A stretch of 43,741 bases of DNA from an uncultured Hyphomicrobiales bacterium (GTDB taxonomy: Bacteria > Pseudomonadota > Alphaproteobacteria > Rhizobiales > Xanthobacteraceae): the NCBI GenBank assembly GCA_903839845.1, contig CAIMEA010000100.1, positions 1 through 43,741 on the forward strand, read 5' to 3'. The notes under the pieces were generated by a model. That model was not told where the DNA came from. It worked only from the letters and a program-made list of their open reading frames with translations, and ran no database searches. The first letter of the stretch is position 1. Each line of letters starts with the position of its first letter. The translations under genes were made by a program, and so were the position numbers. This document shows, in pieces, positions 1 to 8,486 of this stretch.

Positions 1-1
1 C

Positions 2-376
2 GTCAGCGGGCCGCATTTCCGCGACTATCATTTGATGTTCGACGAACAGGCGGCGGAATTGTTCGCCTCGACCGACGAACTGGCCGAGCGCGTGCGCAAG
101 ATCGGCGGCAACACGTTGCGCTCGATCGGCGACATCGCCAAACATCAGACGATTGCCGATAACGACGCGAAATACGTGTCGCCGGAAGACATGCTGGCCG
201 AATTGCGCGCGGATACGCAAGCTACGATAGAAGCCATGCGCAAGGCGCACAAGCTTTGCGACGATCACGACGATGTCGCGACCGCGAGTCTCCTGGAAAA
301 CTTCATCGATGCGGCGGAAAAGCGCGCCTGGTTCCTGTTCGAGGCCGGCCGCAACAGCGACGGCGGCGGGCACTGA
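2..376 (+). CDS. dps: Dps family DNA-protection / ferritin-like protein (5' truncated)
   Basis: C-terminal three quarters of a Dps protein; the start lies left of the window. The frame is open from base 2 and reads VSGPHFRDYHLMFDEQ, the hallmark of the Dps di-iron site: the HFRDYH and DEQ residues correspond to the conserved His/Asp/Glu ferroxidase ligands shared between dimer subunits. Later segments (DELAERVRKIGG, the TIADND loop, and a long last helix) follow the family pattern. Dps forms a 12-subunit shell that oxidises ferrous iron with peroxide and coats DNA in stationary phase. It ends in a Gly/His tail, SDGGGH. It converges with the next gene, with two bases between the stops. The TTG at 32 is internal, not a start. 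Confidence 0.9.
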   Translation, partial: VSGPHFRDYHLMFDEQAAELFASTDELAERVRKIGGNTLRSIGDIAKHQTIADNDAKYVSPEDMLAELRADTQATIEAMRKAHKLCDDHDDVATASLLENFIDAAEKRAWFLFEAGRNSDGGGH

Positions 377-378
377 CC

Positions 379-1335
379 TTATGCGAGCTCTTGCTCTGGC
401 GCCGGTTTGCGATTGAGCCGGCGCAGAACGAGCGCCGCCAGCAACAGCAGCACGCCGGCGATCAAGACCGACACCGGCGTGGCACCCAGCCGCTCGAACC
501 ATTGCGTGTAAAAGTGAATGGCGCCGAACACGGCGACGGTGTTGACCAGCCAGGGCCGCCCGGCGCGCATGGCCCAGACCATCGCCGCGACCAGCAGCAA
601 CGCCCAGGCAATGCCGAAGGCGTAATCGGGAATGACGATCTTGATAGCCGCGACCGAACGCGGCGGCACGCGCTGGCCGTTGAACATGAAAAACGGATCG
701 CCCCACAGCGAGCCGATCCAGAAGCCGCAATTGACCAGCACGATCGACATGCGCGCGGCGGCGAGCGCGATGCGCTCGTAGCCGGCATTCAAGCGATGTG
801 AGACCTGATAGGCGACAAGCGCCAGCGCCGAAAACAATGCAATGGTCAGAGTCGGCTCGAAAATCGCCAGCGAATAGGCCGCATGGCTGTAGCCGGTGCG
901 CGCGCCAAGGCAGGCGGACGCCGCCAGCACGGCAAAGCACATCAACAGGCTTGAGCGCGCGGCGATCGCCGCCAGCGTCAAGGCGGCGGTGACAACAAGC
1001 GTCGAGGCGAGCGAGCCGTCGCCCAAAGCCAGCACGCCGCCGCAAAACATCAGCGCGCCGACGATCAGACAAATCTCGCCGAGCACAAACCACGGCGGCT
1101 GGCGCACGATGACAAGTCCGCCGGCGAAGATCGCGACGCCCATGGCGACTGCGGTCGCCGGCGTCGGCACCAGCGCCACCGCGCCGGCGGCGACCCCGAC
1201 CACGCCAAAGCCGATCAGGATATTAAAGGCGAGCGTACCGACATCCGACGAGGCAAGGCCCTTGAGGCGCTCGGCCTCCTCGGCCGTCAGCTTGCCCTCT
1301 TCGACCAGTTTGGAAATATCGAGTGTTATTTTCAT
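379..1335 (-). CDS. Multi-spanning membrane protein, unknown function (DUF2157-like layout)
   Basis: 318 residues. The first 30 residues form a soluble amphipathic helix of the type KLVEEGKLTAEEAERLKGL, as in SHOCT or DUF2157-like N-termini. About nine to ten hydrophobic segments follow, nearly filling the rest of the chain, with a short basic end (RRLNRKPAPEQ). No catalytic motif is visible. The layout resembles DUF2157-type membrane proteins, but I do not recognise the family firmly. It starts at ATG 1335 and is probably transcribed alone: it converges with the dps end and diverges from the next plus-strand gene. The function is unknown. Confidence 0.85.
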   Translation of the reverse strand: MKITLDISKLVEEGKLTAEEAERLKGLASSDVGTLAFNILIGFGVVGVAAGAVALVPTPATAVAMGVAIFAGGLVIVRQPPWFVLGEICLIVGALMFCGGVLALGDGSLASTLVVTAALTLAAIAARSSLLMCFAVLAASACLGARTGYSHAAYSLAIFEPTLTIALFSALALVAYQVSHRLNAGYERIALAAARMSIVLVNCGFWIGSLWGDPFFMFNGQRVPPRSVAAIKIVIPDYAFGIAWALLLVAAMVWAMRAGRPWLVNTVAVFGAIHFYTQWFERLGATPVSVLIAGVLLLLAALVLRRLNRKPAPEQELA

Positions 1336-1436
1336 GTGCCCGCCCCTGCCGGTTTTTACCAGCGTATCACGAACGGAACCAAGCGGGCGCCGCCGCCTTG
1401 CATGTGACTCTTATCGCCAAGACTGAAATGCGGCTA

Positions 1437-1445
1437 TGATATAAT
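1437..1445 (+). promoter_or_regulatory. Extended -10 promoter element
   Basis: TGA followed by TATAAT (hexamer 1440-1445) is a perfect extended -10 consensus. No good -35 lies 16-18 bases upstream, which is typical of extended -10 promoters. Transcription would start near 1452, about 67 bases before the ATG at 1519 of the DUF4260-type gene. Assigned by sequence only. Confidence 0.55.
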
Positions 1446-1518
1446 CAACGAGTCGTGCCGCGATGGAATTTAGATAAGGCACGGGACGTCAATTTACGCA
1501 TACAGCCGATACATTGAA

Positions 1519-1917
1519 ATGACCGACAGTCCAGCCGTCAGTGGAATCCCCCGCCTGATTTTGCGCGCGGAAGGCCTGGCAATATGCGGGCTGGCCATCC
1601 TGCTCTACTCGAAGGCCGGCGACTCTTGGTGGCTCTTCGCCATCTTGTTCCTTGCACCCGATCTGAGCTTCCTCGGCTATCTCGGCGGCGCGCGCGTGGG
1701 CGCCATCGTCTACAACGCCGCGCACACGTTGGTTGCGCCGCTGGCCCTGGCCGCTGCCGGGCTTTTGCTGCCGGCCTTCATCCTTGTTCCCCTGGCGCTG
1801 ATCTGGGCCGCACATATCGGCTTCGACCGCCTGCTCGGCTATGGTTTAAAATACGGCGCAGGCTTTGCGTTCACCCATCTCGGCCGGATCGGCAAAGCAT
1901 CAGCCGACAAACCGTAG
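1519..1917 (+). CDS. DUF4260 family small membrane protein
   Basis: 132 residues with about four hydrophobic segments. The features that point to DUF4260 are LFAILFLAPDLSFLGYL near residues 45-60, the YNAAHTLVAPL segment, and the C-terminal signature GFDRLLGYGLKYGAGF followed by THLGRIGK. The biochemical role of this family is not known. The start at ATG 1519 fits the preceding extended -10 promoter; no strong ribosome binding site is seen. Its last 18 bases overlap the 3' end of the ATP12 gene on the other strand, so the two convergent genes share coding DNA at their C-termini. Confidence 0.88.
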   Translation: MTDSPAVSGIPRLILRAEGLAICGLAILLYSKAGDSWWLFAILFLAPDLSFLGYLGGARVGAIVYNAAHTLVAPLALAAAGLLLPAFILVPLALIWAAHIGFDRLLGYGLKYGAGFAFTHLGRIGKASADKP

Positions 1918-2676
1918 CACCGTCGCCGCCGCCATGAATTCGGCAAAGCGGCCTTCGCGGCGCTTGAGCGCCATGTCGTCGAGGCCCCATTGCGCCATCT
2001 GGTAGTCCTCGTCGGCATGCGCGGCCTTCCACGCCGCCGCGGGATCGAGCGCCCCGGCATTGAGCGCCAGCGCGATCAGGGCCGAGCCGGTCAGGGTCAT
2101 GATCGAGGCGACGGCGCCGAGGCGCCATAGGTTTTTCGGGATGCTCGCCGACGCGGCGACGATCACTTCTTCCGGCTGCGGCGCATAGACGATGCCCTCG
2201 ATCAGGATGAAGCGTGCGCCAAGCGCGTCGCGCGCCCAGGCAATCACCGGGTCCCATTCGGCTTTTTGCAATTCGACCAGGCCCGGCGGCGTGTCGGCGC
2301 GATAGCATATGAGGTCGGAGCCGAGATATTGCACGATCTCGTCGATCACAGGCTGCGGCGTCGCGGCGACGCCGTCGATGATGACATTGGCCAGCCGGGT
2401 CAGCGACATGGCGAAGGGATCGATCACCTCGACCTGCGCTTCCCATTCTTGGGCGATTTGTTCAGCCAGTTCGCGCTGAGGCGCGACCAGCGCCTTGCGC
2501 GCCGGCGTCATCACCTGCTTGCCGTCGAGCAACAGCGGGAAGCCCTCGCCATTGTTCTCGCCCACCTGCGCCTGCTTGTAGAAGCGCTTCCGCAAACTGG
2601 CACGCGCGCCCTGCCGCGCCGACACCATCGGATCGAGCGGCTGGTTGATGAAGATTTCCTCGATGAACTCACGCAT
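1900..2676 (-). CDS. ATP12-type F1-ATPase assembly chaperone
   Basis: About 258 residues. The segments LRKRFYKQ, LLLDGKQVMTPARK, AEQIAQEWEAQ, DPFAMSLTRLANVIIDG, GSDLICYRAD and QKAEWDPVIAWA are characteristic of ATP12. The chaperone binds free F1 alpha subunit during ATP synthase assembly, and bacterial forms are largely alphaproteobacterial. Two in-frame ATGs exist, 2685 and 2676. I prefer 2676 because the AAGGTGG upstream sits at proper distance from it and MREF resembles known relatives. The 5' end overlaps the stop of the HAD gene (2669), so the two are probably one operon with translational coupling. The 3' end overlaps the DUF4260 gene by 18 bases. Confidence 0.9.
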   Translation of the reverse strand: MREFIEEIFINQPLDPMVSARQGARASLRKRFYKQAQVGENNGEGFPLLLDGKQVMTPARKALVAPQRELAEQIAQEWEAQVEVIDPFAMSLTRLANVIIDGVAATPQPVIDEIVQYLGSDLICYRADTPPGLVELQKAEWDPVIAWARDALGARFILIEGIVYAPQPEEVIVAASASIPKNLWRLGAVASIMTLTGSALIALALNAGALDPAAAWKAAHADEDYQMAQWGLDDMALKRREGRFAEFMAAATVLRFVG

Positions 2677-3367
2677 GGCCGGCATCCACCTTCACATCGG
2701 CGCGCAGGCGCGGCCATAAATTGTCGAGCGCGGAATCCAGCGCGGCGAAATCGTCGATGACCGACACAGCGCCGGCCTCGTGCAGTTCGGCGACCGGATG
2801 ATAGCCCCACGACACGCCGATGGCGGACGCTTGGGCGTTTCGCGCCATCGCCATATCGAACACGGTGTCGCCGATGACCACCGTATCCTCCGGCCCGATG
2901 CCGGTCTCGCGCATGGCCTCCAGCACCATGCCGGGATGCGGCTTCGACGGAGAAGTGTCGGCGGTTTGTACCGTGGCGAACACACCTTCGAGCGCATGGG
3001 TCTCGACCATGGCCGCGACGCCGCGCCGCGATTTTCCAGTGGCAATGCCGAGCACACAGTCGTCGCGCCGCGTCAGGCTTTCGATCGCCGCGCGCGCGCC
3101 TGGATAAAGCGGCGCCTTCCAGGTGCCGGCCGCGCGCATGGTCGTGAAGGCCTGTTTGTAACCAGCTACCAGCTCGTCGATCGGATGATCCGCGCCGGCC
3201 GACAGGCACTCCATCGCAGTGCTCAACGACAGGCCGATGATGGCGCGCACCGCCGCCGGCTCGGGACAGGCAAGGCCTTGCCCGCGCCAGGCCATGTCCA
3301 TCGCCGCGCAGATCATGTGCTGACTGTCCATCAGCGTGCCGTCGACATCGAAAAGGATGAGTTTCAT
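2669..3367 (-). CDS. HAD-IA family hydrolase (phosphoglycolate phosphatase-like)
   Basis: 232 residues. Motif I is FDVDGTLMDS near the N-terminus, with nucleophile and acid Asp8/Asp10; motif II is in GIATGKS; the motif III Lys is in SPSKPHPGM; motif IV is VVIGDTVFDMAMA. Between motifs I and II lies the helical alpha-type cap of subclass IA. These are the features of Gph-like phosphatases acting on small phosphorylated metabolites; the substrate cannot be read from sequence. It begins at ATG 3367 and runs into ATP12. A HAD-ATP12 pair is common in Rhizobiales, usually next to an RluA-type pseudouridine synthase, which here is about 10 kb away (13009-14478). Confidence 0.9.
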   Translation of the reverse strand: MKLILFDVDGTLMDSQHMICAAMDMAWRGQGLACPEPAAVRAIIGLSLSTAMECLSAGADHPIDELVAGYKQAFTTMRAAGTWKAPLYPGARAAIESLTRRDDCVLGIATGKSRRGVAAMVETHALEGVFATVQTADTSPSKPHPGMVLEAMRETGIGPEDTVVIGDTVFDMAMARNAQASAIGVSWGYHPVAELHEAGAVSVIDDFAALDSALDNLWPRLRADVKVDAGHA

Positions 3368-3783
3368 GCGATTTTTTTAGCGATAGTTTATGGCTACGTC
3401 GGGATGCATAGCGCCTCCCCCGTCCCAAGGGAACCGGATTGTGCGTTGCAATACGGGGTTGGCGCTCAGCCGCAAAAAGGCCCCGCCATGGTCGGCAAAG
3501 CGACATGCCGCGTTGCGAAAATAAAGCGCCGCGGCCTTGCGCTATGTCATGGCGCGTCTTGTTTCGGAGCGCGAAAAGAGGCCCTCGGCATATCGTTGAA
3601 AGAACAGCGTTATGACGGAAGGATAAGTAGCTTTGGAGGAATTCTGCCCATAATATCGCCTTCGGAGTCGGGCCGCTCAACAAGGCCGACCCGGAGGAAA
3701 CCGGCCCGCCAAGGCTTGCGATCATTGGCTGCAACGCGAACCGCTTGTACAGAGATCACTTGCGGGCGCGTTTTGAGGAAGCA
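3368..3783. other. Long intergenic region, no gene recognised
   Basis: 416 bases separate the divergent HAD and oxidoreductase genes, so promoters for both should lie here, but I find no convincing -35/-10 pair. The frame of the downstream gene stays open back to a TAG at 3628 without any ATG. A second plus-strand frame runs to a TGA at 3785-3787 that overlaps the ATG at 3784, but it continues antisense through the HAD gene and has no protein-like features. A GGAGG at 3635-3639 is not followed by a usable start. Confidence 0.5.
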
Positions 3784-5586
3784 ATGAAGAATACCGACAT
3801 TTCCGACCCGCAATATTTCCACAAAGTCGTGGACTGCCAATACGCCTGTCCGGCGCACACGCCCGTTCCCGAATATATCCGCATGATCGCCGCCGGCCGT
3901 TACGGCGACGCCTACATGGTGAACTGGAAGTCGAATGTGTTTCCGGGAATTCTCGGACGCACCTGCGACCGCCCGTGCGAACCGGCCTGCCGGCGTGTGC
4001 GCGTCGAGGAAGAACCGGTGGCGATCTGCCGCTTGAAGCGCGTCGCCGCCGATTTCAAGGAAGACGTCACCGCGCGCATGCCCAAGCCGGCGGCGCGCCG
4101 CAACGGCAAGCGCGTCGCTTTGGTCGGTGGCGGCCCCGCGTCGCTGACCGTGGCGCGCGATCTGGTGCCGCTCGGCTACAGCGTCACCGTGTTCGATGCC
4201 GACGCCAAGGCCGGCGGCATGATCCGCACGCAGATCCCGAAATTCCGCCTGCCCGATTCAGTCATCGACGAAGAGACCGATTACGTTCTCAATCTCGGCG
4301 TCGATTTCCGTGGCGGTCAGCGCATCGAGTCGATGAAGGCGCTGCTGGCGCAGGACTGGGACGCGATCTTCGTCGGCACCGGCGCGCCGCGCGGCCGCGA
4401 CCTCGACATTCCCGGCCGCAAGGAAGCAGCCGCCAATATTCATATCGGCATCGACTGGCTGTCGTCGGTGTCGTTCGGCCATATCAGCAAGATCGGCCGG
4501 CGCGTCATCGTGCTCGGCGGCGGCAACACGGCCATGGATTGCTGCCGCTCGTCGCGCCGCCTGGGCGGCGAAGAGGTGCAGGTCGTCGTGCGCTCCGGCT
4601 TCGACGAGATGAAGGCGAGCCCGTGGGAAAAGGAAGACGCCCAGCACGAAGGCATTCCGATTCATAATTTCCTGGTGCCGAAGGAATTCACCCACGAGAA
4701 CGGCAAGCTCACCGGCGTCATCTTCGAAAAGGTCAAGGCGGAGTTCGACGCCAAGGGCCGCCGCAAGCTGGTGAACGCCGGCGAACCGGATCAGCATTTC
4801 CCCTGCGACGATGTGCTGGTCGCGGTCGGCCAGGAGAATGCGTTTCCGTGGATCGAGCGCGACGCCGGCATCGATTTCGATGAATGGAACATGCCGAAGG
4901 TCGACGAGAAGACCTTCCAGTCGAGCAACCCGCGCGTCTTCTTCGGCGGCGACGCCGCCTTTGGCCCGAAGAACATCATCTGGGCGGTGGCGCATGGCCA
5001 CGAGGCCGCGGTGTCGATCGACAAGATGCTCAACGGCGAGGACATCACGCAGCGCCCACTGCCGGCGGTCGAGGTGATGAGCCAGAAGATGGGCATCCAC
5101 GAATGGTCCTACGATAACGAGATCGATCTCGACAAGCGATACAAGGTGCCGCACCGCGATCTCGGCATCGCGCTCAAGGATATCAAGTCCGAGGTCGAAC
5201 TCGGCTTCGACGTCGAACTGGCGCTGAAAGAAGCCGGCCGCTGCCTGAATTGCGACGTGCAGACCGTGTTCAATGCGCCTCTGTGCATCGAATGCGACGC
5301 CTGCGTCGACATCTGCCCGATGGACTGCATCACCTTCACGCAGAATGGCGAAGAAACCGAGTTGCGCACGCGGCTGACCGCGCCGGCCAAGAACCTCGCG
5401 CAGGCGCTCTACGTGCAGGACGGCCTCAAGACCGGCCGCGCCATGATCAAGGATGAAGACGTCTGCCTGCATTGCGGCCTGTGCGCCGAACGCTGTCCGA
5501 CCGGCGCCTGGGACATGCAGAAATATCTGCTCGAAGTAACACACGCAGGAAGCTCATGCCGAACGCCTCGCCGATCAGCCGCGTAA
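3784..5586 (+). CDS. FAD/NAD(P)H and iron-sulfur subunit of a 2-oxoacid oxidoreductase (GltD-like, with ferredoxin domain)
   Basis: 600 residues. Domains in order: an N-terminal Cys-rich Fe-S domain as in glutamate synthase small subunit and NfnB (CQYACP near residue 18, CDRPCEPAC near 61); an FAD-binding fold (VALVGGGPAS near 111); an NAD(P)H fold (VLGGGNTAMD near 245); a closing FAD motif (FFGGDAAFGPKN); and a C-terminal double [4Fe-4S] ferredoxin with CIECDACVDICP and CLHCGLCAERCP. The enzyme should move electrons between NAD(P)H and ferredoxin-type clusters. ATG 3784, preceded by GAGGAA at 3775-3780, is preferred over the upstream TTG 3745. The gene overlaps the alpha-subunit gene by 31 bases, a strong sign that this protein is the third (gamma) subunit of the same enzyme. 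Confidence 0.9.
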   Translation: MKNTDISDPQYFHKVVDCQYACPAHTPVPEYIRMIAAGRYGDAYMVNWKSNVFPGILGRTCDRPCEPACRRVRVEEEPVAICRLKRVAADFKEDVTARMPKPAARRNGKRVALVGGGPASLTVARDLVPLGYSVTVFDADAKAGGMIRTQIPKFRLPDSVIDEETDYVLNLGVDFRGGQRIESMKALLAQDWDAIFVGTGAPRGRDLDIPGRKEAAANIHIGIDWLSSVSFGHISKIGRRVIVLGGGNTAMDCCRSSRRLGGEEVQVVVRSGFDEMKASPWEKEDAQHEGIPIHNFLVPKEFTHENGKLTGVIFEKVKAEFDAKGRRKLVNAGEPDQHFPCDDVLVAVGQENAFPWIERDAGIDFDEWNMPKVDEKTFQSSNPRVFFGGDAAFGPKNIIWAVAHGHEAAVSIDKMLNGEDITQRPLPAVEVMSQKMGIHEWSYDNEIDLDKRYKVPHRDLGIALKDIKSEVELGFDVELALKEAGRCLNCDVQTVFNAPLCIECDACVDICPMDCITFTQNGEETELRTRLTAPAKNLAQALYVQDGLKTGRAMIKDEDVCLHCGLCAERCPTGAWDMQKYLLEVTHAGSSCRTPRRSAA

Positions 5587-7400
5587 ACGACTTCGTCGTC
5601 CGCTTCGCCAACGTCAACGGCTCCGGCTCCGCCAGCGCCAATGAGATGTTCGCCCGCGCCATCATGCGCATGGGCGTGCCGGTGGCGCCGCGCAACATCT
5701 TCCCGTCGAACATTCAGGGCCTGCCGACCTGGTACGAAGTGCGCGTCACCGAGGCCAACCATCTCGGCGCGCGCGGCGGCGTCGACCTGATGGTGGCGAT
5801 GAACCCGCAGACCTTCGACAAGGACATCGCCGGCATCGAGGCCGGCGGCTATCTGTTCTACGATTCGACCAAGGAACTGCCGGCGTCGAAATTCCGACCC
5901 GATATCACCGTCATCGGCATGCCGCTGACCGCGATCTGCAACCGCGAATACACCGATCCGCGTCAGCGCCAGCTGTTCAAGAACATCATCTATATCGGCG
6001 CGCTGACCGCGCTTCTGGACATGGATGTGAAGGCGGTCGAGCAGCTGATCGGCGAGCAATACAAGAGCAAGCCGAAGCTGATCGAGCCGAACCTTAAAGC
6101 GCTCAATATCGGCCGCGACTACGCCATCCTCAATCTGGCCTGCCCGATCGGGCTGACCGTGAAGAAGGCCGACAAGGTCGGCGACCGCATCTTCATCGAG
6201 GGCAATGCCTCGGCGGCATTGGGCGCGGTCTATGGCGGCGCCACGGTCTGCGCCTGGTATCCGATCACGCCCTCCTCGGGCCTCGCCGACGCCTTCACCC
6301 GCTACTGCGAAAAACTGCGCGTCGATCCGGAAACCAAGAAAGCCAAATACGCCATCGTCCAGGCCGAGGACGAACTGGCCTCGATCGGCATGGTGATTGG
6401 CGCTGCCTGGAACGGCGCCCGCGCCTTTACGGCAACCTCCGGCCCCGGCATTTCGCTGATGCAGGAGTTCATCGGGCTGGCCTATTTCGCCGAAATCCCG
6501 GCGGTGATTTTCGACGTGCAGCGCGCCGGCCCGTCGACCGGCATGCCGACGCGCACGCAGCAATGCGATATCATTTCATGCGCCTATGCCTCGCATGGCG
6601 ACACCAAGCACATCCTGCTGTTCCCGGAGAACCCGGCGGAAGCCTTCGAATTCGGCGCCATCGCCTTCGATCTCGCCGACCGGCTGCAGACGCCGGTTTT
6701 CGTCATGCTCGATCTCGACATCGGCATGAACCATCATCTGTCGCGGCCGCTCACCTGGGACGACAGCAAGAAGTTCGATCGCGGCAAGGTGATGACGGCG
6801 GAAGAACTTGAGGCCGGCAAGGACTTCGGCCGCTATCTCGATGTCGACGGCGACGGCATTCCGTTCCGTACCTATCCCGGTACGCACCCGACCAAGGGCT
6901 CGTTCTTCACCCGTGGAACGTCGCGCGACCGCTACGCCAAATACACCGAGGAAGGCGCGCCTTACGTCGACAACATGCAGCGTCTGGTGCGCAAGTTCGA
7001 CACCGCCAAGGACATGGTGCCGCGTCCGTTGCAGGCGACCTCGGTCAACCAGACCAAATACGGCGTTCTCTATTTCGGCTCGACCGCGCCGGCGATGGAC
7101 GAAGCGATCCACATGATCGAGGCGCGCGGCCACGCGCTCGACCGCATGCGCATTCGTGCCTTCCCGTTCCACTCCAGCGTCAACTCGTTCGTCGCCGACC
7201 ACGATTTCGTCTTCGTCGTCGAGCAGAACCGCGACGCGCAATTGCGCTCGCTGATCGTCAATGAATGCGGCATCGACCCGGTGCGGCTGGTGCCGATCCT
7301 GCATTATGACGGCACGCCGATCACCGCGCGTTTCATCGCCAAGGCGATCGGCGACCATCTCGACGCGCTGAAGGTAACGCCGATGAAGGTGAATTCATGA
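5556..7400 (+). CDS. korA: 2-oxoacid:acceptor oxidoreductase alpha subunit (gamma-alpha fusion, KorA type)
   Basis: 614 residues. Residues 20-190 form the gamma-type domain (GSGSASANEMFARAIMRMG, a Rossmann-like segment that in this superfamily contacts CoA/TPP). From about residue 210 follows the alpha or pyrimidine-binding domain, with the signature YPITPSS at 235-241, then AEDELASIGMVIGA, TATSGPGISLM and QRAGPSTGMPT. This fused order is that of 2-oxoglutarate (KorA) and related 2-oxoacid:ferredoxin oxidoreductases. The start is ATG 5556, with AGGAAG at 5547-5552; it lies inside the upstream gene. The end overlaps the beta gene by ATGA. With beta it would decarboxylate a 2-oxoacid oxidatively to the acyl-CoA. 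The substrate is inferred as 2-oxoglutarate from family resemblance, not proven. Confidence 0.93.
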   Translation: MPNASPISRVNDFVVRFANVNGSGSASANEMFARAIMRMGVPVAPRNIFPSNIQGLPTWYEVRVTEANHLGARGGVDLMVAMNPQTFDKDIAGIEAGGYLFYDSTKELPASKFRPDITVIGMPLTAICNREYTDPRQRQLFKNIIYIGALTALLDMDVKAVEQLIGEQYKSKPKLIEPNLKALNIGRDYAILNLACPIGLTVKKADKVGDRIFIEGNASAALGAVYGGATVCAWYPITPSSGLADAFTRYCEKLRVDPETKKAKYAIVQAEDELASIGMVIGAAWNGARAFTATSGPGISLMQEFIGLAYFAEIPAVIFDVQRAGPSTGMPTRTQQCDIISCAYASHGDTKHILLFPENPAEAFEFGAIAFDLADRLQTPVFVMLDLDIGMNHHLSRPLTWDDSKKFDRGKVMTAEELEAGKDFGRYLDVDGDGIPFRTYPGTHPTKGSFFTRGTSRDRYAKYTEEGAPYVDNMQRLVRKFDTAKDMVPRPLQATSVNQTKYGVLYFGSTAPAMDEAIHMIEARGHALDRMRIRAFPFHSSVNSFVADHDFVFVVEQNRDAQLRSLIVNECGIDPVRLVPILHYDGTPITARFIAKAIGDHLDALKVTPMKVNS

Positions 7401-8452
7401 CCTATCTCGCCAAGCCGAAATTCCATCACCCCGGTCTGCCGAAGAACGATCTCGGCTACACGCACCGCGACTACGAAGGCACGGTGTCGACTTTGTGCGC
7501 CGGCTGCGGCCATGACTCGATCACCGCCGCGATCATCCAGGCCTGTTTCGAGCTGTCGATCGAGCCGCACCGGGTCGCCAAGATTTCCGGCATCGGCTGC
7601 TCGTCGAAGACGCCGACCTATTTCCTCGGCAACTCGCACGGCTTCAATTCGGTGCACGGGCGCATGCCGTCGGTGCTGACCGGCGCCAATCTGGCCAACC
7701 GCGATCTGATTTATCTTGGCGTCTCGGGCGACGGCGATTCAGCCTCCATCGGCTTCGGCCAGTTCGCGCACGCGCTGCGGCGCGGCGTCAATATGGCCTA
7801 TATCGTCGAGAATAACGGCGTCTACGGCCTGACCAAAGGCCAGTTCTCGGCCACCGCCGACCGCGGTTCGAAGTCGAAGCGCGGCGTCACCAATACCGAC
7901 AATTCCATCGATCTGGCCGCCATCGCTTTGCAGCTCGGCGCCTCCTTCGTCGCGCGTTCCTTTTCCGGCGACAAGCAACAGCTGGTGCCGATCATCAAGG
8001 CGGCGATCGCGCACAAGGGCGCCGCCTTCATCGATGTGATCAGCCCGTGCGTCGCCTTCAACAACCACGCCGGCTCGACCAAGAGCTTCGATTTCGTCCG
8101 CGAGCACAACGAGGCGGTCAACCGGCTCGACGTCATTTCCGGCCGCATGCCGATCGAAGTGCAATACGAGCCCGGCAAGGTCGAGATCGTCGAGCAGCAT
8201 GACGGCTCAACGATCGCGCTGCGCAAGCTCGATGCCGATTATCAGGTGCACGACCGCGCCGCGGCGCAAGCGTTCCTCCAGCATCACGCGGCCAAGGGCC
8301 AGATCGTCACCGGCCTGCTGTATGTCGAAAAGGACGCCGACGACCTGCACGGGCATCTACACACGGTCGATACGCCGCTCAATGCGCTGAACGAGAAGGA
8401 ACTGTGCCCCGGCCAGTCCGCGCTCGACAAATTCAACGCCAGCATGCGGTAA
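7397..8452 (+). CDS. korB: 2-oxoacid:acceptor oxidoreductase beta subunit (TPP-binding, KorB type)
   Basis: 351 residues. The thiamine pyrophosphate/Mg site is visible as GDGDS (111-115) followed by VENNGVYGLTKGQ. Four cysteines suited to one [4Fe-4S] cluster are present: CAGC (34, 37), IGCSS (68) and SPCVAFNNH (near 219). IGCSSKTPTYF and HGRMPSVLTGANLAN are typical of KorB. The start ATG 7397 overlaps the alpha stop as ATGA, so translation is coupled. Together with the two upstream genes this gives a complete three-subunit enzyme. It converges with the diguanylate cyclase gene, 34 bases away. Confidence 0.94.
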   Translation: MTYLAKPKFHHPGLPKNDLGYTHRDYEGTVSTLCAGCGHDSITAAIIQACFELSIEPHRVAKISGIGCSSKTPTYFLGNSHGFNSVHGRMPSVLTGANLANRDLIYLGVSGDGDSASIGFGQFAHALRRGVNMAYIVENNGVYGLTKGQFSATADRGSKSKRGVTNTDNSIDLAAIALQLGASFVARSFSGDKQQLVPIIKAAIAHKGAAFIDVISPCVAFNNHAGSTKSFDFVREHNEAVNRLDVISGRMPIEVQYEPGKVEIVEQHDGSTIALRKLDADYQVHDRAAAQAFLQHHAAKGQIVTGLLYVEKDADDLHGHLHTVDTPLNALNEKELCPGQSALDKFNASMR

Positions 8453-8486
8453 CCCCGCCGGCGCAGGATGGCGGGATGCGGACCGC

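Noticed and set aside
3745-3783. Longer N-terminus of the oxidoreductase gene from TTG 3745
   Set aside because: ATG 3784 has its own ribosome binding site and starts at the point where family similarity begins.
2780-3787. Plus-strand open frame ending in a TGA that overlaps the ATG at 3784, suggesting a coupled upstream gene
   Set aside because: Most of it is antisense to the HAD gene, its part in the intergenic region has no recognisable domain, and the ATGA overlap can arise by chance.
4258-5544. 428-codon open frame antisense to the oxidoreductase flavoprotein gene
   Set aside because: Mirror of a high-GC coding frame; composition (His/Asp/Ala/Arg) is typical of antisense shadows and no family motif is present.
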